NCBI RefSeq assembly: GCF_003946265.1
Contig: NZ_RHNO01000007.1
Coordinates: 1 to 64,000, forward strand
Reading direction: 5' to 3'
DNA: 64,000 nt
From: Levilactobacillus yonginensis
Lineage (GTDB): Bacteria > Bacillota > Bacilli > Lactobacillales > Lactobacillaceae
Position 1 is the stretch's first letter, and every line of letters starts with the position of its first letter. Positions 34,769-42,147 of the stretch are shown in pieces. The position numbers were made by a program, and so were the translations under genes. Under the pieces are notes generated by a model. That model was not told the origin of the DNA. It searched no databases and worked only from the letters and a program-made list of their open reading frames with translations.

Positions 34769-35677
34769 TTACTGTTGATCATCATTTAACTTGACGGCTT
34801 GTGACACGTGACCACCGGTAGCCGCCAACAAACTCTTGGCCTCAGCGATGGTTCCCTTCGTTTCAATCAGCACAATGGCCAAAGGAACGTTGTTGCCCGC
34901 TCGATCTAGAGCCCGCTCTGCAGCAATCATAGATGTCTGAGTGGCTTCAGCAATAATTTTTTTGGCCCGTTCAAACGTCTTGCCATTGGTTGGCACCACG
35001 TTGATCATCAGGTTTTGATAGACCTTGCCGGACTTAACCATAATTCCCGTGGACAACATGTTCAGTACCATTTTTTCCGCAGTCCCCGCCTTTAAAAGCG
35101 TGGCCCCCGTGATGATTTCAGGACCAACGACTGGTGTAATTGGGTAATCCGCCAGTTCAGCCAAAGGACTGCCCTCAATACAAGAAAAACCAATACCCAG
35201 GGCCCCCTGTTTCTGTGCAAAGTCCAGGGCAGCTAGTGTGTATGGCGTTTGGCCGGAAGCAGCGCTCGCCACCACCACGTCCTGCGCCGTTAAATTGACT
35301 GCTGCTAAATCGTCGTGGGCTAGTTCCGGCGAATCTTCAGCCGATTGCACCGTGTGCGTCAGTGCATCAGCTCCACCGGCAATCAGGCCAAAAGTCTGTT
35401 CAGCCGTCAACCCATAAGTTGGTTGTAGTTCAGTGGCATCGATCACACCTAACCGACCCGAAGTCCCAGCGCCAATATAAATCAACCGGCCACCCTGATC
35501 AAACTTGGGATAGGCAGCGTCAATCGCCGCCGCAATTTGAGGCAATTCCTTCTGTACCGCCCTTGCTACCCGGTGGTCCTCCCGGTTAATCGTTGCTACC
35601 ATTTCTAACGTGGATTCCCGATCGATGTGCGTCGACCGGTGATTACGTTGCTCTGTTAGTAAGTCGTCAAATTGCAT
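34769..35677 (-). CDS. murQ: N-acetylmuramic acid 6-phosphate etherase
   Basis: Cleaves the lactyl ether of MurNAc-6-phosphate to GlcNAc-6-phosphate and D-lactate in cell-wall recycling. The 302-residue protein has the SIS-domain signature GGRLIYIGAGTSGRLGVIDATELQPTYG and the catalytic segment around QSAEDSPELAHDDL, and the C-terminal UBA-like helices (SLLAATGGHVSQAVKL). No MurP transporter or MurR regulator is adjacent. A cre site just downstream of the promoter suggests catabolite repression. Confidence 0.93.
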   Translation of the reverse strand: MQFDDLLTEQRNHRSTHIDRESTLEMVATINREDHRVARAVQKELPQIAAAIDAAYPKFDQGGRLIYIGAGTSGRLGVIDATELQPTYGLTAEQTFGLIAGGADALTHTVQSAEDSPELAHDDLAAVNLTAQDVVVASAASGQTPYTLAALDFAQKQGALGIGFSCIEGSPLAELADYPITPVVGPEIITGATLLKAGTAEKMVLNMLSTGIMVKSGKVYQNLMINVVPTNGKTFERAKKIIAEATQTSMIAAERALDRAGNNVPLAIVLIETKGTIAEAKSLLAATGGHVSQAVKLNDDQQ

Positions 35678-35709
35678 AGTGTTCTGCCTCCAGCTCCGTG
35701 AATTGTTTA

Positions 35710-35723
35710 TGTATTCGCTTTCA
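35710..35723. promoter_or_regulatory. cre site in the murQ leader
   Basis: TGAAAGCGAATACA on the minus strand matches TGWAANCGNTNWCA except one position. It lies about 15-28 bases past the murQ -10, a position where CcpA blocks initiation or elongation. Confidence 0.55.
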
Positions 35724-35737
35724 TAAATCTTACTCTA

Positions 35738-35766
35738 GGTATAACATGTTTCATACGCAATTTCAA
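35738..35766 (-). promoter_or_regulatory. murQ promoter
   Basis: TTGAAA (35761-35766) and TATACC (35738-35743) with a 17-base spacer and a TGT extension before the -10. Confidence 0.6.
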
Positions 35767-35927
35767 TTCTCAATTAAAATCAGCCGAGAGTTTCGCCGGT
35801 CACCAGTCAAAATCCGACCACCTCTCGCCCACTGCAAAAATTTTCTGAAACGATGTGAACACCTTGACTCATCCACCTTTTAAGCACCTTGCTTTTCAAA
35901 TTGAAGCCGCGGATTTAATCCCTAAAT

Positions 35928-35959
35928 AAAAAAAACGTACAGAATTTTCATTCTGTACG
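35928..35959 (-). terminator. amidase-oppA terminator
   Basis: CGTACAGAAT GAAA ATTCTGTACG on the minus strand followed by TTTTTTTT. Confidence 0.9.
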
Positions 35960-35972
35960 CCCACTGATCTAA

Positions 35973-37619
35973 CTATTTTTTCAATTCCATCCATTGGTAC
36001 CCGCGACTCATCCCCGCTGGATTCCAAACGTAACCAGCGACCTTTGAATTCCACATCTCAACCGTAGCTGGTTGATACAGTGGTACCAGGCCTTGCTGCG
36101 TCATCAGCCGCTTTTCAGCGCTGACTAAGTCTTGGTAACGAGCGGTTGGGTTGTTGGCATCCTGATTCTCGGACTTCTTAACATCGCTATCGTACTGGGC
36201 ATCGGAGAAACCACCATTATTATTGGTGTTACCAGTACTCATCAACGACAAGAAGTTAATTGGATCAGCAAAGTCGGCACCCCAACTGGAGATAACCAAA
36301 TCAAAGTTACCGGCATTCGACCGACTTAACCGAGTCTTGTACGGTAAGGTATTGATAGAAACCTTTACGTTCGGCAACTTCTGCAGCTCTGCTTGAACGT
36401 ACTGAGCAACCGTCTTCGTAACACTGGTGTCATCAGCCATCAGCGTTAAGTCCAATTGCTTCGTACCAGACGCTTTCAACCCGGCCTTCATCAATTTCTT
36501 GGCTGCGGTCAAATTGTAGGCAACCCCATCCTTGACGTAAGCGTCCTTAGCAAAGTCTGCCTTGGTCTTGGGGTTCTGCGTCAAATTCTCAGACACGAAG
36601 CCCAGTGGTGCCTTGGACCCATCCCGTAACACACTCTTAGCCAGTTGCTTTTTATCAATTGCCAATGACAGAGCTTGACGAACCTTCAAGTTCTTCAGTG
36701 CCTTGACCCGCTTTTGATTCATCTGCATGTAATAGGTCGTGCCACCGACAAAGGTTTTCATGTCACTGTTGTTCTTCAGGTTCGCAACCTGTGTCCCATC
36801 TAAAGTCGTGGCATCAAGTTCCTTCTTTTGATACAAGTTCAGACCCGTTGATGGATCAGCCACGACCTGGAAGTTTAACTTCTTTAAAGTGATGGTCTTT
36901 TTATCCCAAAATTGTGGGTTCTTTGCCAACGTCCAGCTTTGATCAGTCCCCTGCCACTTGGTCATGACAAATGGCCCATCGTAGGCCGTCTTACCACTGG
37001 AATGACCGTAGTCGCTACCATACTTCTCCACGACACTCTGTTCCTGTGGGAAGAAGGTTGGAAAGGCCAACAACAATTTAAAGTAAGCCACTGGTTTGCT
37101 CAACGTTACCTGTAGTGTCGACTTGTTCAGTGCCTTCACACCCAGCTGACTAGGCGCCACTTTGCCACTCTGAACGGCACTATAATTTTTAAGGCCTGCC
37201 ATCAAATAGGCGTATTCAGCCGCCGTCTTAGGTGCGACCGTCCGCCGCCAAGAATAAACGAAATCCTGGGCAGTGACCGTCTTACCGTCGTTCCAATGGT
37301 TATTCTTCCGGAGGTTAAAGACGTAGGTCTTCCCACCGTTTGAAACCGTGGTCTTCGTAGCCAATGCGTTAATTAATTTTTCCTTTTTACCTAACCGATA
37401 CAATCCCTCTTGGGTGTGGTATAGCTGGGTCAAACTGGTCGAGTCCGCCGCTTTAGATACATCCAGCGTGGTTACCTCGGATTTAGTCGAGAGCTTGACG
37501 TCTTGCTTAGCCGCCAACTGTCCCGAATTGTTCGAAGACGTTGACTTACCACAGGCAGCCAATCCCCCGGCTACCAATAGTGTCGCTCCGATTAAAAGTC
37601 TTAACTGTTTTCCCTTCAA
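35973..37619 (-). CDS. peptide ABC transporter substrate-binding lipoprotein (OppA family)
   Basis: Extracellular solute-binding protein family 5, which captures oligopeptides for an Opp-type importer. 548 residues with a lipoprotein signal (LRLLIGATLLVAGGLAACGKS, lipobox LAAC), the family-5 signature region (TVTAQDFVYSWRRTVAPKTAAEYAYLMAGLKN) and DLVISSWGADFADPINFL. The start is TTG at 37619, behind GAGGAG. It is 12 bases downstream of the amidase, with no permease or ATPase genes, so it must partner with an importer elsewhere. Confidence 0.9.
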   Translation of the reverse strand: MKGKQLRLLIGATLLVAGGLAACGKSTSSNNSGQLAAKQDVKLSTKSEVTTLDVSKAADSTSLTQLYHTQEGLYRLGKKEKLINALATKTTVSNGGKTYVFNLRKNNHWNDGKTVTAQDFVYSWRRTVAPKTAAEYAYLMAGLKNYSAVQSGKVAPSQLGVKALNKSTLQVTLSKPVAYFKLLLAFPTFFPQEQSVVEKYGSDYGHSSGKTAYDGPFVMTKWQGTDQSWTLAKNPQFWDKKTITLKKLNFQVVADPSTGLNLYQKKELDATTLDGTQVANLKNNSDMKTFVGGTTYYMQMNQKRVKALKNLKVRQALSLAIDKKQLAKSVLRDGSKAPLGFVSENLTQNPKTKADFAKDAYVKDGVAYNLTAAKKLMKAGLKASGTKQLDLTLMADDTSVTKTVAQYVQAELQKLPNVKVSINTLPYKTRLSRSNAGNFDLVISSWGADFADPINFLSLMSTGNTNNNGGFSDAQYDSDVKKSENQDANNPTARYQDLVSAEKRLMTQQGLVPLYQPATVEMWNSKVAGYVWNPAGMSRGYQWMELKK

Positions 37620-37631
37620 AACGTTCGCTCC

Positions 37632-39119
37632 TCAATCTAATTTAGTTGCATGTAACCATTTTAACCGTCCTGCCCGTTCAAATAAAGCGCCAAGACTCAA
37701 AAGCCGTAATTCTTCTCCCTTGGCAGCGTTGAATTGAATGCCCAGTGGCAATCCGTCGGCCGTAATCGCAGTTGGCAGGCTAATGGCCGGTTCACCGGTA
37801 AGATTGGCCTGTTGCGTGAATGGTGAGCGGGTCAGTGCGGGTAACCATTGGTCATAGATCAACTGTTTCTGTGCAGCCGCAGACAATCCCGCAATATCGG
37901 CCATTTTTGCTGCATTTTCAGGTGAGACTAGTGAATCTCCCACCTTAGGCGCTGGCCAAGCAGTCGTTGGTGTCAGCACCACCGGATACTTCGCGTGTAA
38001 TTGTGCCATCTGCCAGGCAGCCTGATCCCATTTACCCAGTGCCAGGCTGTAATCAGCGGCGGTCGTCTTCAGCCCAGTCTGATAAAGAGCCCAGGTCAGC
38101 AGTTCCATGTCGTCCGCTTGCAAAGGCCGTCCAATTTGTGCGGCCAATTCACTCATAAAGGCCGCGGTCTCACCAGCATTCATGGTGTAGTAACTTTCCA
38201 TGAGCGCAACGCCATCGATTGGGTTATGCACCTCTTCCACGTCGAATCCTTGCTCCGTCAGAAAACTAACGGCCGCCATTACCGCCTGAACGGCATCGGG
38301 ACTAACTGGCGTCCCCACCGGTGACTCAGTAGTATAACCAATCACGCCAGGTTGAACCGGTTGTTCTAACTGGGCAAAAAATCCTGGACGAACTAAAGGT
38401 GTTTGAAAGACCGCGGCGGGCTGTAAGACCTGCAAGCTGTCCAGTAAAGCGGCCGTATCTTTAATGGAGCGGGTCAGTCCAAAATCAATCGCTGCCCCCT
38501 GCCAGGACCGCCAGTCGCCCGGCCCCACGGGGACCCGACCGCGCGTTGGCTTTAACCCAATCGTGCCGGACCAGGATGATGGGATTCGGATCGAACCGCC
38601 CCCGTCACTCCCGGCTGCGATGGGGACCAAGCCAGCCGCAACCGCAGCACCAGCCCCGCCGGAGGAACCACCGGGTTGATAGTCTAGATTCCAGGGATTA
38701 TGCGCGTCCCCGTATAACTGCGAATCCGTAATATTTTTAAACCCAAATTCAGGATAATTGGTCTGACCAATCACAATGAACCCGGCCCGTTGTAAAGCTT
38801 CGACAAAAAAACTAGTCTGTGATGCCACGTTAGCTTTCAATAATCGAGAGCCACTGGTACTTGGCAAGCCCTGCAACTGTTGACCTAATCCCTTCAATAG
38901 TAAAGGAACTCCCAAAAAGGGCTGACCCGTATCAACTTGTTCAGCAGCTTCCTGTAACGCCTGGGCCTTGCGCGTAGAAATTACCGCGTTCAACTGTGGG
39001 TTCTGCCGGTCGATTTCCGCAAACGCCGCTTCAACTAACTCTTGACTAGTGACTTCACCGCCACGCACCCGTTGCGCCCACGTTAATGCGGGCGTACCAA
39101 TCCAATCGTTCAGTTCCAA
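37632..39119 (-). CDS. amidase signature family enzyme
   Basis: Hydrolase of the amidase-signature superfamily, 495 residues. The Ser-cisSer-Lys machinery is visible: Lys in VPLLLKGLG (about residue 76) and the Gly/Ser-rich YQPGGSSGGAGAAVAAGLVPIAAGSDGGGSIRIPSSWSG (about 145-185). It is a stand-alone enzyme, not GatA, because gatC/gatB are absent and the C-terminal region differs. TTG 39119 follows GAGGAGG by eight bases. Co-transcribed with a peptide-binding lipoprotein, hinting at amide or peptide use; the substrate is unknown. Confidence 0.85.
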   Translation of the reverse strand: MELNDWIGTPALTWAQRVRGGEVTSQELVEAAFAEIDRQNPQLNAVISTRKAQALQEAAEQVDTGQPFLGVPLLLKGLGQQLQGLPSTSGSRLLKANVASQTSFFVEALQRAGFIVIGQTNYPEFGFKNITDSQLYGDAHNPWNLDYQPGGSSGGAGAAVAAGLVPIAAGSDGGGSIRIPSSWSGTIGLKPTRGRVPVGPGDWRSWQGAAIDFGLTRSIKDTAALLDSLQVLQPAAVFQTPLVRPGFFAQLEQPVQPGVIGYTTESPVGTPVSPDAVQAVMAAVSFLTEQGFDVEEVHNPIDGVALMESYYTMNAGETAAFMSELAAQIGRPLQADDMELLTWALYQTGLKTTAADYSLALGKWDQAAWQMAQLHAKYPVVLTPTTAWPAPKVGDSLVSPENAAKMADIAGLSAAAQKQLIYDQWLPALTRSPFTQQANLTGEPAISLPTAITADGLPLGIQFNAAKGEELRLLSLGALFERAGRLKWLHATKLD

Positions 39120-39273
39120 ACGGACCGCCTCCTCGGTTTCAATGTAAAATAAAATTGTGCAACTTGTGCGCTCTGGAAACCAAAGATATGACCTGTCCCC
39201 AAACCAGGTCAGTCCAACTCCTTGGTGCGACGCAGCTTAACGTTTATCCTATGGCTTAACCTAGCGTCAATTG

Positions 39274-39405
39274 CCCCTGAAAGAATTCAGAGGTTTGTCG
39301 CTCACGTGTCTTGCAACACAGTAGTCCAACATGCCCGTTAGGCACTCCTACTCGTAGTGGCAACATCATCGGGTAATTGACGGCTACCCGTTTAACTATC
39401 AGGAT
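39274..39405 (-). ncRNA. probable omega-RNA / right end of the TnpB element
   Basis: Directly 3' of the tnpB stop the minus strand carries a run of small hairpins: CGGGTA/TACCCG (39370-39390), CACT-CTAC/GTAG-AGTG (39343-39359), GCC/GGC (39333-39343), GTGT/ACAC (39306-39319) and a terminal CCTCTGAA TTCT TTCAGGGG (39274-39293). IS605-type TnpB proteins use an RNA from exactly this place, whose guide lies just beyond the element end. The end itself is inferred to be near 39265-39274. Confidence 0.45.
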
Positions 39406-40626
39406 CTACCCAATAGCTGTTAGCTTCTTAATCTTTGGTCGTTTGATACCGTTCAACCAGTCTTGGCCGAGCATCGCAATATTCATGGCTCCTAATCGGT
39501 CATCGTTACAACGATACTGGCATTGTTTACACCAATACTCGTGAGTATCGTGATGCCGGTTGGCCTTCTCAACCAATCCACACTTGGGACAGCGCTGTGA
39601 AGTAAAGGCCGGATTGACTTTCACAACAGTACTTTGAATAGCCTGAGCCTTGTATGTTAAGAACAGTTCTAGCTGGAAAAATGACCAGGAACGATGACTA
39701 TTACGCAACGACTTAGGCAGGTCATCAGTGTTAAACGTCACGTTAGTTAAATCTTCCAAAGCAAAAAGTGTATGTGAACCATATGCCGCAACGAGTGTCT
39801 TAGCTAGCCGATGATTCACATCAGTCATCCAGCGGTTCTCTCGTTGAGCTAGTTTCTTCAATTTTTTCTTGGCAGATTTAGTACATTTACTTTGTAGTTG
39901 TCGACGGGTCTCAAGCAACTTCTTCCGCTTGCGTAAGATTTTTTGACCATCAAAGAATAGTGTCTTTCCTTCACTATCAAAAGCGGTTGCCAAGAACCGT
40001 AAACCGCGGTCAACACCCACAATTTTGGGATTGTTCCTGTTATCAAAATCACCAGTCTCTTTCGTGATTCCAATATGCAAAAACCACTTACCCCGATTGT
40101 GGACCAACTTAGCAGTTCCAAGCTTCCAGTCCTCAGTAAAGTATTTTTCAAATCCCTTGTCGGTGAATCTTAACTTAGTTCGTTTACTTAGAGTGCTTAT
40201 TGAGATTTGTTGCATCTTATCTACAAAAGAGTAATTACTTTGACGAACTAAATCTGCCTGTGGTCGCCGAAAATGGATAGGTTTCACCAGCCAAGTCAAA
40301 TCCTTTGGAATCTGAATCCACTTATTCTCTTCGTTCTTGAAACGGTAAGGATGTTGTTTCATTTGTTCCTTAACTGTCTTATAGCGGGCCACAACCGTTC
40401 GAAAGACCGATTGGACCATCTGACTATTGAGCGGTGACTCTTGTCTGAATCGTTTGTACAGCTGGTGGTTGATTTTTAACCAACTCAACTGAAACTCGTG
40501 GTCAAAGATCCATTGACTAACAATATTAGCTAATCGTTGATATTCCTGACTCATTACTAGAAATTCATCTGCTTGTTCAGTGTCTGGATAGAGTCTCAGT
40601 TTGATTGTTCGCCCTAACTTAACCAA
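39406..40626 (-). CDS. tnpB: TnpB, IS605/IS1341-type RNA-guided nuclease
   Basis: 406 residues, full length. The split RuvC-like site is complete: Asp in VGVDRGLRFLATAF, Glu in LFALEDLTNV and Asp in CNDDRLGAMNIA. The zinc finger has CPKC and CKQC. N-terminal helix-turn-helix-like segment MVKLGRTIKLRLYPDTEQADEF is typical. TTG 40626 follows GGGAGG by about seven bases. No TnpA transposase is nearby, so the element is either mobilised in trans or retained for TnpB function. Codon style does not differ strongly from neighbours. Confidence 0.92.
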   Translation of the reverse strand: MVKLGRTIKLRLYPDTEQADEFLVMSQEYQRLANIVSQWIFDHEFQLSWLKINHQLYKRFRQESPLNSQMVQSVFRTVVARYKTVKEQMKQHPYRFKNEENKWIQIPKDLTWLVKPIHFRRPQADLVRQSNYSFVDKMQQISISTLSKRTKLRFTDKGFEKYFTEDWKLGTAKLVHNRGKWFLHIGITKETGDFDNRNNPKIVGVDRGLRFLATAFDSEGKTLFFDGQKILRKRKKLLETRRQLQSKCTKSAKKKLKKLAQRENRWMTDVNHRLAKTLVAAYGSHTLFALEDLTNVTFNTDDLPKSLRNSHRSWSFFQLELFLTYKAQAIQSTVVKVNPAFTSQRCPKCGLVEKANRHHDTHEYWCKQCQYRCNDDRLGAMNIAMLGQDWLNGIKRPKIKKLTAIG

Positions 40627-41017
40627 TAGCTACCTCCCCTGTAGATTGGATCAAGTATACCATGGTTAGCTTTCCAGGGGAACATACGTTTCAAAAAATA
40701 ACATTAAATTCTGGCATTCATCCCGCAATTAAAATCGCAGATTTTCTGCTTGGTTTTTAATAAAACGTGAGTCAACGCCATATTTACGACTGATCTGACT
40801 GCTAACTTCAATGAACGTCAAGGGAATCATGAATCATACTTGTCAGCACGACCGTAAATTCATGATTGCCGTACAAAATAAGTAACTGCTGTATGACAGA
40901 AGGTAGTTAGCTAGTGAGCATCAGCTTCGTGCGTTGAAAAATCCTGACTATGCGTTATTTTCACAGCAAAGCTTACCTGCCTTCTGACGCATATTTCAGC
41001 AAAGTAGGCTGAGCGCT
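40627..41017. other. gene-free stretch with several inverted repeats
   Basis: Next to tnpB, CCCCTG (40636-40641) and CAGGGG (40675-40680) flank a TGG-TATACT promoter-like box (40654-40659) and may be the left end of the element. AATCATGAAT (40825-40834) and ATTCATGATT (40858-40867) form a perfect 10-bp inverted repeat. A longer imperfect repeat pairs 40892-40912 with 40971-40993. A short minus-strand frame (MIPLTFIEVSSQISRKYGVDSRFIKNQ..., 40729-40830) lacks a ribosome site and looks like a remnant. Confidence 0.4.
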
Positions 41018-41046
41018 AAAAAAAGAGTGAGACTTTTGCCTCACTC
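41018..41046 (-). terminator. prs terminator
   Basis: GAGTGAG and CTCACTC on the minus strand around GCAAAAGT, followed by TTTTTTT. Confidence 0.85.
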
Positions 41047-41067
41047 CCCTTAACTCATACTTTAATT

Positions 41068-42054
41068 CTATTGTTTCTGTCGCTTAACCACCGGGTGGAA
41101 CAATGAATCGACTGGTTCTTCATGGTAGATCAAGTCGATAGCCTTCCCGAACAACTCACCCACGGACATCACAACAAACTTGTCGATCTGCTTTGCCTCT
41201 GGTAGTTGAATGGAGTCGGTAATGACGACCTTCTTCAACACGGACTTTTCAATCCGCTCCGGTGCATCGCCAGACAGTACGGCGTGGGTCGCACAGGCGT
41301 AAACATCGTCCGCACCAGCAGCCTTCAGAGCATCCGCAGAGACCGTGATTCGAATAGCCGTGTCAATAATATCATCAACCAGGATACAGTGCTTACCGCG
41401 TACGTCCCCAATCACCGCTTCCGGATGAGCCACACTTTCTGTGTCCGTCCGGTTATCAATGATGGCAATTGGTGCGCCAAGAATTTCAGCTAACCGACGA
41501 GCCCGACTCACACCAGCATGATCCGGTGCTACGACAACGATATCCTCATCAGCTAAACTCGTGCTGTCTTCAAACCAACTCGTTAACAGTTGGTCGCTTT
41601 GTAAGTGATCGACTGGAATGTCAAAGAAACCTTGTAACTGTGCCGCATGGAGGTCCAAGGCAATCACCCGGTTGACCCCATCCATCTGCATCAGTGACGC
41701 AATTAATTTAGCCGTAATTGGTTCCCGTGAACGAGCTTTACGGTCGGCCCGTGAATACCCGTAGTACGGAATAACCACGTTGATCTTGGCAGCACTTGCC
41801 CGCCGAGCGGCATCTACCATGATCAAGAGTTCCATCAAATTGGTGTTAACGGGATCGGATACGGATTGAATCAAGAAGAGCTCATCGCCCCGAATACTTT
41901 CATCGATACTGATCTGAATTTCGCCATCACTAAAGTGCTTAATTGTTGCTTTACCTAATTCAACGCCTGCCGCCTTTGCAATCTTTTCAGCAAGCGGCCG
42001 ATTAGAATTTAACGCAAAGACTTTCATTCTGCCAGCTTCGACGTGTTCTGCCAT
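41068..42054 (-). CDS. prs: ribose-phosphate pyrophosphokinase paralogue with altered active site
   Basis: PRPP synthetase family, 328 residues. The flexible loop ([20 protein letters not shown]) and [18 protein letters not shown] are normal. Three catalytic segments are not: the usual PDHGGVTRAR reads [15 protein letters not shown] reads IDNRT, and the ribose-5-phosphate loop DTAGT reads DTAIR. It may be a weak or regulatory paralogue beside a standard prs elsewhere. ATG 42054 follows GGGAGG. Confidence 0.88.
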   Translation of the reverse strand: MAEHVEAGRMKVFALNSNRPLAEKIAKAAGVELGKATIKHFSDGEIQISIDESIRGDELFLIQSVSDPVNTNLMELLIMVDAARRASAAKINVVIPYYGYSRADRKARSREPITAKLIASLMQMDGVNRVIALDLHAAQLQGFFDIPVDHLQSDQLLTSWFEDSTSLADEDIVVVAPDHAGVSRARRLAEILGAPIAIIDNRTDTESVAHPEAVIGDVRGKHCILVDDIIDTAIRITVSADALKAAGADDVYACATHAVLSGDAPERIEKSVLKKVVITDSIQLPEAKQIDKFVVMSVGELFGKAIDLIYHEEPVDSLFHPVVKRQKQ

Positions 42055-42101
42055 AACAGCCTCCCAGTGGGTTCACCACAATCTTAGTTTTTACTGTCTA
42101 C

Positions 42102-42130
42102 ATTATCGCAATCTTTTTTCAGAAACGCAA
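42102..42130 (-). promoter_or_regulatory. prs promoter
   Basis: TTGCGT (42125-42130) and GATAAT (42102-42107) with a 17-base spacer and TGC extension, minus strand. Confidence 0.55.
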
Positions 42131-42147
42131 CGCTTGTGTCATCGAAT

